Shown piece after piece: positions 56,949 through 64,000 of a stretch of DNA of 64,000 nucleotides. This stretch comes from Ochrobactrum sp. BTU1 (GTDB lineage: Bacteria; Pseudomonadota; Alphaproteobacteria; Rhizobiales; Rhizobiaceae), in contig CP076354.1 of assembly GCA_018798825.1 (NCBI GenBank), positions 1,364,001 to 1,428,000 on the forward strand, in the 5' to 3' direction. The notes below the pieces were generated by a model that was not told the origin of the DNA, did not search any database, and worked only from the letters and a program-made list of their open reading frames with translations. The position numbers and the translations under genes are program-made. How positions within the stretch are numbered: the stretch's first letter is position 1; every line of letters begins with the position of its first letter.

Positions 56949-57134
56949 TTATCCCCTGACAAGCCAGACAATGAAGACGCCAATTGCCAGTGCCGAAAGC
57001 CCTGCAATCCGCAACATGCTTTCGGGCGCTTCTGATGCATCGCGCGCAAGCTTTTTGGCAAAAAAAGGAAAGCCGCCGTAGAGCAGCCCTTCGAAGACGA
57101 AGAGAAGACCTACGGCGGCTAGAAAATCGCTCAT
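56949..57134 (-). CDS. DUF2065 small membrane protein (YjeT-like)
   Basis: A 61-residue protein with two membrane helices (~3-24 and ~41-59) around a basic loop (FAKKLARDAS). The family (DUF2065, E. coli YjeT) is found near hflK-hflC in many proteobacteria; its function is unknown. Position between hflC and degP suggests a membrane-quality-control context. Confidence 0.88.
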   Translation of the reverse strand: MSDFLAAVGLLFVFEGLLYGGFPFFAKKLARDASEAPESMLRIAGLSALAIGVFIVWLVRG

Positions 57135-57149
57135 TTGCGATAATTTCTC

Positions 57150-58052
57150 TTACTGAGACGGCGTTGTCAGTTTCCCACCAGCATCACGGAAGAACTTGAA
57201 GAACTCCGAATCCGGCGAGAGAACAAGCGTTGTGTCTGGCGTCTGGAGAGCTTCGCGATACGCTGCCATCGAACGATAGAAGGCAAAGAAGCCAGGGTCC
57301 TTAGACGCAGACTGAGCGAAGATATCACTGCGCTGTGCTTCGCCTTCACCGCGAAGGATTTCAGATTCCTTATGTGCTTCAGCAAGCGTTTCCACAACCT
57401 GACGATCAGCAATAGCGCGGATACGCTGTGCTGCTTCACGACCACGCGCACGCAGACGTTCTGCTTCCGCAAGACGTTCTGCCTTCATGCGGTCGTAGGT
57501 CTGCTGCGAAACTTCAGCTGTCAGATCCGTACGACGAATACGAACATCTTCAATGGTCAGACCAAGAGAAGTCGCGTCAGCGCGCATCTGGTTTGCCACT
57601 TCACGCATCATGTCGCCGCGTTCTTCGGAGAGTGCAGCTTCAAAGCCACGCTGACCGTAAACGCCACGCAATGCAGCATCAAGACGCGTACGCAGGCGCT
57701 GTTCGGCGAGCAAAGTGCTACCCGAAACTGTCTCGCGGAACTTGCGGGCATCAGTAATACGATAAACGAGGAACGCGTCCACGTCGTAGAACTTACCACC
57801 CGAAACCTGAACGCGGATATCGTCAAGATCGAAGCGCAGAAGACGATCATCGATCAACTGCACGGTATCTGCATCAAGAAAGCCGAAAGGCATTTTGAAA
57901 TAGATGCCTGGTTCAGTCTTCACAGCAACAATCTGACCAAAGCGCAGAACGATTGCCTGCTGACGTTCGTTAACAATGAACGTCGCCGAGTATGCCAGGA
58001 AAAGGATGACGGCGATGATACCGCCAATAATCGGAAGCCTGTTCTGAGACAT
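57150..58052 (-). CDS. hflC: HflC, membrane protease modulator
   Basis: A 300-residue SPFH/band-7 protein. It has one N-terminal membrane helix (~6-24: LPIIGGIIAVILFLAYSATFI) and the SPFH domain (ERQQAIVLRFGQIVAV). A long coiled-coil rich in Glu, Ala and Arg (~180-250) follows. With HflK it forms the large periplasmic cage around FtsH that regulates its proteolysis. Its ATG overlaps the hflK stop (TAATG). Confidence 0.95.
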   Translation of the reverse strand: MSQNRLPIIGGIIAVILFLAYSATFIVNERQQAIVLRFGQIVAVKTEPGIYFKMPFGFLDADTVQLIDDRLLRFDLDDIRVQVSGGKFYDVDAFLVYRITDARKFRETVSGSTLLAEQRLRTRLDAALRGVYGQRGFEAALSEERGDMMREVANQMRADATSLGLTIEDVRIRRTDLTAEVSQQTYDRMKAERLAEAERLRARGREAAQRIRAIADRQVVETLAEAHKESEILRGEGEAQRSDIFAQSASKDPGFFAFYRSMAAYREALQTPDTTLVLSPDSEFFKFFRDAGGKLTTPSQ

Positions 58053-59215
58053 TACTGTGCACCTCCGCCGGTCGTGGTTGCGTTTGCACCGGGACGCGGC
58101 TGCTGACGCATAAGTTCATTCAGAGGCAGATAAGGCACGACTTCTTTTCCGGGCTCCACGATGACTTTTTTCGTGCTCTTTAGTACCTGTTCCATCGTTT
58201 CTAGGAAAAGACGATTACGGGTAACTTCCGGCGACTTCTGATATTCGCCAAGCACCGAGCTGAAACGCTGCGCTTCACCTTCAGCTTCCTGGACAACACG
58301 GTTCTTATAAGCTGCTGCCTCTTCACGAAGCTGTGCCGCTTCACCGCGCGCCTGACCGAGACGCTGGTTGGAGTACTGGTTGGACTCTTCTACGAAGCGG
58401 TCTTCATCCTGTTCAGCACGCTGTACTTCATCGAACGCATCGGCCACTTCACGCGGCGGCGCTGCATCTTCGATGGAAACGGCGTTGACCTGAATACCGG
58501 CATTATAGCGATCAAGCGTTGCCTGAACGATGTCGCGAACGCTCTGCGCAATGGCAGCACGGTTATCACGGAACACGTCCTGAGCTGGTCGGCGGCCGAC
58601 GATCTCGCGGATCGCACTTTCCGAAACCTGCTGGACCATCGAGTCCGGATTATCGACATTGAACAAATATGCACGCGGATCGGATACACGGTAAAGCACC
58701 GAGAACTGAACATTGACGATGTTCTGATCGCCCGTCAGCATCAGGCCCTGCGTGGCGTTACGCGAGCCCTGCCCACCGATATTGATCTGCTTTTCGACGA
58801 TCTGAGCCTTTTCATAGGTCTCTATCGGCCAGAAATGGAAATGCAGGCCCGGCTCGGACACTTCAGCCTTTGGTTTACCAAAGCGAAGTTCCACGGCGAG
58901 TTCATCAGGCTGAACAGTATAGACCGACTGAAAAAGCCAGAAACCCAACACCGCTGCGCCGATGAGGAAAAATACGCCGCGATTGCTGCCGCCCTTGCCG
59001 CCACTGCCACCTGGAAAAACTTTTTTCAGACGGTCCTGGCCCTTACGGAGAATGTCTTCAAGATCCGGCGGTGTGTTTGGTCCGCCACCGCGCGGTCCCT
59101 TCGGTCCCTGCCCCCATGGGCCACCGTTGCCACCATTATTATTGTTATTGCCGTTATTATTATCGCCGCCGCCACCCCATGGGCCGCCGCCGCCATTCTG
59201 ATTACTCCAGGGCAT
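58052..59215 (-). CDS. hflK: HflK, membrane protease modulator
   Basis: A 387-residue partner of HflC. It has an N-terminal Gly/Asn-rich cytosolic tail (~1-70), a membrane helix near 85-105 (GVFFLIGAAVLGFWLFQSVY), an SPFH domain and a coiled-coil (QYSNQRLGQARGEAAQLREE). ATG 59215 has GAGAGGTGAGG directly before it; a 13-residue upstream extension is rejected. It is upstream of hflC and coupled to it. Confidence 0.95.
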   Translation of the reverse strand: MPWSNQNGGGGPWGGGGDNNNGNNNNNGGNGGPWGQGPKGPRGGGPNTPPDLEDILRKGQDRLKKVFPGGSGGKGGSNRGVFFLIGAAVLGFWLFQSVYTVQPDELAVELRFGKPKAEVSEPGLHFHFWPIETYEKAQIVEKQINIGGQGSRNATQGLMLTGDQNIVNVQFSVLYRVSDPRAYLFNVDNPDSMVQQVSESAIREIVGRRPAQDVFRDNRAAIAQSVRDIVQATLDRYNAGIQVNAVSIEDAAPPREVADAFDEVQRAEQDEDRFVEESNQYSNQRLGQARGEAAQLREEAAAYKNRVVQEAEGEAQRFSSVLGEYQKSPEVTRNRLFLETMEQVLKSTKKVIVEPGKEVVPYLPLNELMRQQPRPGANATTTGGGAQ

Positions 59216-59339
59216 CCTCACCTCTCGTCCGGGAGACGGGAAAGCAAGCGCCACCTCCCGTCATCAACTAATGTTACCGTTTTATAGGCATCGCGAGGGC
59301 CGCTTTCAACGTGAGGCGGCAAATTTCCTGCGTTATAAT

Positions 59340-59864
59340 TTACGCAACACGCCGTTCGTACTGAATATAGCGTGTTGGATGACTGTCTTTTTCGCCTGCA
59401 GGCACGTCTTCACTCGAAATTGCCTGCCAGATATCCGAATCGATTTCTGGGAAATACGTGTCACCATCAATCGTGGCCAGAACCCGCGTCAGATGCACCT
59501 TATCGGCCAATGGTAGCGCCTGCGCATAGATCTTGCCACCACCAATAATGCAGACTTCATCGACACCCAGCTCTATTGCAAGCTTGCGGCCGAGATAGAT
59601 TGCATCTTCGAGCGAAGCTGTAATCTGAGCACCGTCGGCTGCAAAATTCGCATCTCTCGTTATCACGATATTTGGGCGCCCCGGCAAAGGCCGGCCAATA
59701 GATTCCCATGTCTTCCGCCCCATAATCACCGGCTTACCAAGTGTGAGTGCCTTAAAGCGCTTGAGATCGGTAGACAGTTTCCAAGGCATGTCATTGTCGC
59801 GGCCAATGACACCATTTTCCGCGGCAGCCACAATGATCGATACAATCGGATTTCGAGCAGTCAT
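59340..59864 (-). CDS. folA: Dihydrofolate reductase
   Basis: A 174-residue enzyme regenerating tetrahydrofolate with NADPH. It has VSIIVAAAENGVIGRDNDMPW (Asp and Trp of the active site), VIMGRKTWESIGRPLPGRPNIV and VCIIGGGKIYAQAL. It starts three bases after the thyA stop, so translation is coupled. ThyA consumes its product cofactor, a common pairing. Confidence 0.96.
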   Translation of the reverse strand: MTARNPIVSIIVAAAENGVIGRDNDMPWKLSTDLKRFKALTLGKPVIMGRKTWESIGRPLPGRPNIVITRDANFAADGAQITASLEDAIYLGRKLAIELGVDEVCIIGGGKIYAQALPLADKVHLTRVLATIDGDTYFPEIDSDIWQAISSEDVPAGEKDSHPTRYIQYERRVA

Positions 59865-59867
59865 ATC

Positions 59868-60662
59868 TTACACCGCGATCGGAGCTTTGATCGTCGGATC
59901 AGCTTCGTAACCCACCAGTTCGAAGTCTTCGAATTGGAAGGCAAACAGATCGTTGACATCCGGATTGATCCGCATGGTCGGCAATGCTTTTGGCGTGCGG
60001 GTCAGCTGTAAACGCGCCTGCTCGAAATGATTGGAATAGATATGCGCATCACCAAGAGTATGCACAAAGTCTCCCGGCTCAAGGCCCGCAACCTGCGCAA
60101 TCATCATCGTCAGCAACGCATAGGATGCGATGTTGAAAGGAACCCCAAGGAAAATATCTGCCGAACGCTGATAGAGCTGGCAGGAAAGCTTGCCATCAGA
60201 CACGTAGAACTGGAACAGGCAATGGCATGGCGGCAGTGCCATTTCATCAACCAGCGCCGGATTCCATGCAGATACGATCAGACGTCGTGAATTAGGATTT
60301 TCACGCAACATCTTGAGAAGATTCGCAATCTGATCAATGTGGCGGCCATCCGGTGCTGGCCATGAGCGCCACTGATAGCCATAGACAGGGCCGAGATCGC
60401 CATTCTCATCGGCCCATTCATCCCAGATCGAAACGCCGTTTTCCTTGAGATAGGCAATATTGGTATCGCCTTTGAGAAACCACAGCAGCTCATGGATGAT
60501 TGAGCGCAGATGCAGCTTTTTGGTCGTCAGAACCGGAAACCCTTCGGCCAGATTGAATCGCATCTGATAACCGAAAACCGAACGCGTGCCCGTTCCGGTA
60601 CGGTCGCCACGGTCAACGCCATTGTCGAGCACATGCTGGAGAAGGTCGAGATAGGTACGCAT
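59868..60662 (-). CDS. thyA: Thymidylate synthase
   Basis: A 264-residue ThyA, the same length as in E. coli. It has [17 protein letters not shown], the catalytic Cys146 in [32 protein letters not shown] and the DVHIYxNH-like GDAHIYSNH. It methylates dUMP to dTMP. First of a likely thyA-folA-hflK-hflC-DUF2065-degP series on the minus strand. Confidence 0.97.
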   Translation of the reverse strand: MRTYLDLLQHVLDNGVDRGDRTGTGTRSVFGYQMRFNLAEGFPVLTTKKLHLRSIIHELLWFLKGDTNIAYLKENGVSIWDEWADENGDLGPVYGYQWRSWPAPDGRHIDQIANLLKMLRENPNSRRLIVSAWNPALVDEMALPPCHCLFQFYVSDGKLSCQLYQRSADIFLGVPFNIASYALLTMMIAQVAGLEPGDFVHTLGDAHIYSNHFEQARLQLTRTPKALPTMRINPDVNDLFAFQFEDFELVGYEADPTIKAPIAV

Positions 60663-60706
60663 AGGGAAACTTTCCGAGTCCGATTCGCTTTAGGACCACT
60701 ATAAAG

Positions 60707-60738
60707 AAAAACCTCGGCGCGACGAGGCACCGAGGTTT
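60707..60738 (-). terminator. Rho-independent terminator
   Basis: A 9-bp stem AAACCTCGG / CCGAGGTTT is followed by TTCTTTAT on the minus strand. It ends the DUF2853 gene and isolates it from thyA. Confidence 0.85.
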
Positions 60739-60763
60739 CAAACTCCACAAGGGAGTGAATGGA

Positions 60764-61075
60764 TCAGAGGTCGCCGAGCTTACCAAGCTGCTTTGCGACG
60801 AGATAATAGAAGGTGACGCGGTGCTTGTTGCGGTCGCCCTTCATCACTTCAGCTACATGGTTGACCACTTCTTCAGCCTTGGCAGCGTCGGCAACACCGA
60901 GCTTCTTCGCTACCCAGCTATCGCGCACGCGCTTGAGTTCTTCCGGATCGGTTGCTGAAACTAGAGAGGAATCGCGATTGCGCAGCGCAATGCCGAGATG
61001 CTTTACGATCTTCTCGACAGCGGCTTCATCAGCGCCAGCATCATAACGACGGACATCCGCGAGATAGTCACTCAT
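60764..61075 (-). CDS. DUF2853-family protein
   Basis: A 103-residue all-helical soluble protein. It opens MSDYLADVRRYDAGADEAAVEKIVKHLGIAL and ends HRVTFYYLVAKQLGKL, matching DUF2853. The function is unknown. It is probably monocistronic, between the tmRNA gene and thyA, with a terminator behind it. Confidence 0.88.
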   Translation of the reverse strand: MSDYLADVRRYDAGADEAAVEKIVKHLGIALRNRDSSLVSATDPEELKRVRDSWVAKKLGVADAAKAEEVVNHVAEVMKGDRNKHRVTFYYLVAKQLGKLGDL

Positions 61076-61289
61076 ATATCCACTCTCCTTAGATTGGGTA
61101 TCTGCCCCGATTAAACCTCCGCCACAGCTGGATATTTCTGTTTCTATCCAGCATGCACCGGTAGTGGAGTGAGGATTGACCAGCCTGCGCTGACTGTCAA
61201 TAAAAATGAACGCTAAAAGCGAAGAGCAAGATCGGCGAACAACCTGTTAAATCATAACTACCCCCTTCCAATCGAAGGGAAGGACGCCT

Positions 61290-61635
61290 ATATACGGCGT
61301 GTCAGCGCAAGCTGACTATGGTGATAAATGGACGATGTAATAAACCTATTGGACCCGGGGGCGGTACCCGGCGCCTCCACCACAACGCAAGAAGCATTAA
61401 TAGCGAGTTGCGCTGCGGCGGGGGCGAAATAGGATCGACAAGGGTGTAAAGATCGCTCTTTTGCTCGGCATGATACCACCGTTATCGGGTCAATTGAGTA
61501 GTTGCAAATGACAACAAAGCTCAGGGTTACGCTCTCGCTGCCTAATGGCGGTGCGGGAAACCCACTCTAAAGCCCTTAGGGTTAGCACCTTAAGGCGGGG
61601 TTCGGAGGCACCTGGCAACAGAAGCCTCCACTTCT
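61290..61635 (+). ncRNA. ssrA: Circularly permuted (two-piece) tmRNA
   Basis: The acceptor piece comes first: a GNRA-capped stem GTCAGC GCAA GCTGAC (61301-61316), a T arm CCGGG / CCCGG, and the acceptor strand CGCCTCC ending ACCA at 61382. A ~37-base spacer follows, then the coding piece beginning GGGGGCG at 61420, which pairs with CGCCTCC. GAAATAGGATCGACA follows. The tag frame is 61504-61545: ANDNKAQGYALAA then TAA. A GGAGGC / GCCTCC stem (61604-61629) is near the end. This permuted form is typical of alphaproteobacteria. It rescues stalled ribosomes. Outer ends are approximate. Confidence 0.95.
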
Positions 61636-61694
61636 CTACAAAATTACAGCGACTTAAATGCAAACTGCTCCAGAAAATCTGAAGCCGTTCTGTT

Positions 61695-62942
61695 TTAGAC
61701 TATTGCTGCTTCTGTATCCGGCTCTGTCTTGCGCGAGAAAACAATCAGCGCAAGCAGGAAAGCCGTCACGGCACAGGCGGCGATTCCGCCTATCATCGGC
61801 AGTGCCGAACCATCGAAGAAAGCACCTGTGATACCAATTGCGATACCGCCAATCACAAAGTGCAGTGTTCCCAAAAGTGCTGAGGCAGTTCCCGCAATTT
61901 CACCATGGTCTTCCAGTGCAAGCACTGCAGTTGTAGGGATAACCAGACCAAGGAAGCCGTAACCGACAAACAGGAAGCTGGCGATTAGCCAAAGCGAATG
62001 ATGACCCATTAGCACGGCAGCGAACATCGCAAGCATAACAGCTGCAAATCCCGATACCGCCACGCGCATCACGCGGCGCAACCCAAAACGGGCACCCAAA
62101 ACACCATTGAGCTGCGACACACTAAAGAACGAGACCGCGTTCACCGAGAATGCCACAGCATATTGGCTTCTGGTCAGGCCGTAATGGTCGATCAAAATGA
62201 ACGACGAGTTAGCCAGATAGACAAAGAAAGAAGCGATACCGAACCCACCAATGGCAGCCAGTCCCATGAAGTAACGATCTTTGAGCAGGCGTCCATAGCC
62301 GCGCAATGCGCTGCTGAGATTACTTTCAAGACGAGCTTCGGCCCCTCTCGTTTCTTTCAGAGCTGTTGCAACCAGCACGATGCCGATAAGAGCTGCGACA
62401 AGCACCGCCCAGAACACGCCGCGCCAACCAAAGAAATCGATAAGCACCGAGCCGCTCAAAGGCGCGAGGATCGGTGAAATCGAGAACACAAGCATGAGCA
62501 GCGACATTAATCGTGCAGCATCCACGCCTGTATGGAGATCACGCACCACAGCACGCGGGATCACCGTACCGGCAGCAGCTCCAAGACCCTGAAGGAAGCG
62601 GAACATCACAAGGACATCAATATTGGTCGCCAAAGCCGACCCGACGCTGCCGATCGCAAACAAAATAAGTCCGCCATAAAGAGGCACCTTGCGCCCCACC
62701 ATGTCAGACAACGGGCCACAAAATAGCTGTGCAATCGCCAAAGCGATAAAAAATGCCAAAAGGCTCATCTGTACTGCACCGGTTTCGGCGCGCAGATCAG
62801 TCGCAATCGTCGGCAATGCTGGCAGATACATATCAATTGCAAACGGGCCTATTGCTGACAAAAGACCCAGAATAATTGCGTTGCGCACGAGACCGGAAGT
62901 AGCAGAGCCAGATGAGGATCCTAAACGGGTGCCTGAACTCAT
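61695..62942 (-). CDS. Bcr/CflA-family multidrug efflux MFS transporter
   Basis: A 415-residue exporter with twelve predicted helices. It has the opening NAIILGLLSAIGPFAIDMYLPALPTIATDL and motif A-like GPLSDMVGRKVPLYGG, typical of the Bcr/CflA branch. It expels drugs such as bicyclomycin or chloramphenicol, or natural metabolites; the substrate cannot be set. No Shine-Dalgarno precedes the ATG (pyrimidine-rich GCTCCCCCC). It diverges from a TetR gene that probably controls it. Confidence 0.9.
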   Translation of the reverse strand: MSSGTRLGSSSGSATSGLVRNAIILGLLSAIGPFAIDMYLPALPTIATDLRAETGAVQMSLLAFFIALAIAQLFCGPLSDMVGRKVPLYGGLILFAIGSVGSALATNIDVLVMFRFLQGLGAAAGTVIPRAVVRDLHTGVDAARLMSLLMLVFSISPILAPLSGSVLIDFFGWRGVFWAVLVAALIGIVLVATALKETRGAEARLESNLSSALRGYGRLLKDRYFMGLAAIGGFGIASFFVYLANSSFILIDHYGLTRSQYAVAFSVNAVSFFSVSQLNGVLGARFGLRRVMRVAVSGFAAVMLAMFAAVLMGHHSLWLIASFLFVGYGFLGLVIPTTAVLALEDHGEIAGTASALLGTLHFVIGGIAIGITGAFFDGSALPMIGGIAACAVTAFLLALIVFSRKTEPDTEAAIV

Positions 62943-63160
62943 GGGGGGAGCACTTTCATCAATGTTTCGTGAGTCGCCCGTTACGATTTCGGCCCCAGGT
63001 CATCGCTTGGGAGGATGGCAGGTCAGGGTCGAAATATCGCAACCGGATATCTATCCACATGTTATTGCTGAATATTTTCAATTACATCTGTGACAAACCG
63101 GCCCCCAACCGGATATCGCAGCCTTTAAAAACAGTGTAGCAATCCGCATAATGGACGAGA

Positions 63161-63179
63161 TGTCAAAACCGTTTTGACA
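63161..63179. promoter_or_regulatory. TetR-type operator between the exporter and its regulator
   Basis: The perfect palindrome TGTCAAAA-CCG-TTTTGACA sits 51 bases before the TetR gene, in the divergent region with the exporter. Size and place fit the regulator's own operator. Confidence 0.75.
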
Positions 63180-63229
63180 CGAGTGTAAAATTAGACACTA
63201 TTGTCCAAACCGTCAAGTCGTCTTATGTT

Positions 63230-63934
63230 ATGAATATGAAACCTACTGACATGCTCGATATAGCCGTTCTGCCGGACAGACGTGCCACCCTTTCGAAAGG
63301 GATGAATTCTGCGGCAGTGAAACCGGGGCAATGCATGAAGCGCGACTTCATTCTTTGCGCTGCAGCCCGCGTCTTTTACCGCGATGGGTTTCAAGGTGCG
63401 AGCATAGATCTCATTGCCAGCGAAGCCGGAGTATCCCGTCAGACGATCTATAATCATTATCGCGACAAGGAAGCACTACTTGCTGCTGTCGTTGATGATG
63501 CCTTTGACCGGATGACTGCTAGCCTTTTTGCTGTTTTAGCCACTTTTCCGCAGTCGGGCGAAAATCTGGAAAAGGCTCTGATCTCATTTTCCATTAGGAT
63601 GAGTCGTAGCTGCGTTTATGACTCTTCTACTGTTTTCCTTCGCAAACTTTTTCAATCCGACGAAGATGCTCTGCCGTTGAAAAGCGATATTTGCAGTAAT
63701 CGCGGCCCTGCACAAGCCGTGCCAGCAATTGCCGCTCATCTGGCTCGCCTTGCGCTTGCAGGCGATTTGCAGATTGAGGATCCGGACCTCGCCGCTCGCC
63801 ATTATCTGGCACTTATCAATGCTGACATTCACTACCACCTCCTGACAGGTCAAAGTGTGGATGATAGCATTATCGAGAAAAGCTCGATCAATGGTGTCCG
63901 GACGTTTCTGATGGCATTTGGCAAACGCGCTTAG
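63230..63934 (+). CDS. TetR/AcrR-family transcriptional regulator
   Basis: A 234-residue repressor with its helix-turn-helix near 40-85 (FILCAAARVFYRDGFQGASIDLIASEAGVSRQTIYNHY abbreviated: ASIDLIASEAGVSRQTIYNH). A C-terminal helical ligand domain follows. An N-terminal tail of ~35 residues precedes the first helix; no ribosome site is obvious for ATG 63230, and the later Met at 25 or 36 could be the real start. It diverges from the Bcr/CflA exporter and probably represses it. Confidence 0.85.
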   Translation: MNMKPTDMLDIAVLPDRRATLSKGMNSAAVKPGQCMKRDFILCAAARVFYRDGFQGASIDLIASEAGVSRQTIYNHYRDKEALLAAVVDDAFDRMTASLFAVLATFPQSGENLEKALISFSIRMSRSCVYDSSTVFLRKLFQSDEDALPLKSDICSNRGPAQAVPAIAAHLARLALAGDLQIEDPDLAARHYLALINADIHYHLLTGQSVDDSIIEKSSINGVRTFLMAFGKRA

Positions 63935-64000
63935 GTCTTCCTCCCCCCTCACATTCGCACCTTGATTGCTTTTACAGTCCCACCCTCGTGGGAGTTGAGC

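Overview
The window looks like chromosomal DNA of an alphaproteobacterium of the order Rhizobiales, most likely the Brucella/Ochrobactrum group. The main reasons are a circularly permuted tmRNA gene, a BA14K-type small exported protein, the folA-thyA and hflK-hflC-degP arrangement, and intergenic palindromes of the Rhizobiales type. This assignment is inference from content; no database was searched. Gene density is high, almost every gene belongs to a known family, and I see no prophage, insertion sequence, CRISPR array or toxin island.

Layout. 1-6.3 kb (+): fused SecDF translocase, a YbaL/Kef-type cation antiporter, an integral membrane protein of the lysylphosphatidylglycerol-synthase membrane family, and an RBBP9-like hydrolase. 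6.3-12.3 kb (-): sulfate ABC transporter (sbp-cysT-cysW), a small Trp-rich protein, a TerC/CBS membrane protein behind a structured leader, and a DedA protein. 12.8-15.1 kb: tRNA-Lys, an EamA transporter, an EF-hand protein and a RbsD/FucU mutarotase. 15.2-22.8 kb: an unidentified 680-residue anchored protein, then a sugar ABC transporter with an SDR dehydrogenase, divergent from a Gfo/Idh/MocA dehydrogenase; the shared intergenic region carries a GGAA-N6-TTCC palindrome. 22.8-27.7 kb (-): a vitamin B12 uptake operon (btuB-btuF-btuC-btuD) behind a cobalamin riboswitch. 27.7-32.7 kb (-): an HlyD / double-ATPase / ABC-2 permease export system like yhiI-rbbA-yhhJ.

32.7-33.1 kb holds two perfect TTGAT-N4-ATCAA (FNR/FixK) boxes. 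One is placed to drive the export operon and the other to drive a short structured RNA; this is the most interesting signal I found. 33.1-40 kb: a GHL10-like protein, a universal stress protein, a flavin-binding protein, PhzF, NUDIX and nuclease-family proteins, a BA14K protein and an aminotransferase. 40.5-44.5 kb (-): ilvC, a TetR regulator with a 14-bp palindromic operator, and kup. 44.9-49.4 kb: pdxJ, a SpoIIAA-like protein, a RecD-like helicase, a small membrane protein plus an unusual DsbB, and a threonine dehydratase. 49.4-53.7 kb (-): a LysE exporter, ilvH and ilvB with an attenuator encoding an Ile/Leu/Val-rich leader peptide, and miaA. 53.7-55.2 kb (+): serB and a GNAT acetyltransferase. 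55.2-60.7 kb (-): thyA-folA-hflK-hflC-DUF2065-degP. 60.7-64 kb: a DUF2853 protein, the permuted tmRNA, a Bcr/CflA exporter and a divergent TetR regulator with its operator.

Functional threads are branched-chain amino acid synthesis (ilvB, ilvH, ilvC, possibly LysE and threonine dehydratase), envelope protein quality control (SecDF, HflKC, DegP, DsbB), and nutrient uptake (sulfate, sugar, cobalamin, potassium). Where a long reading frame begins before a better start, I moved the start to the codon with a Shine-Dalgarno sequence and/or the usual N-terminus of the family.
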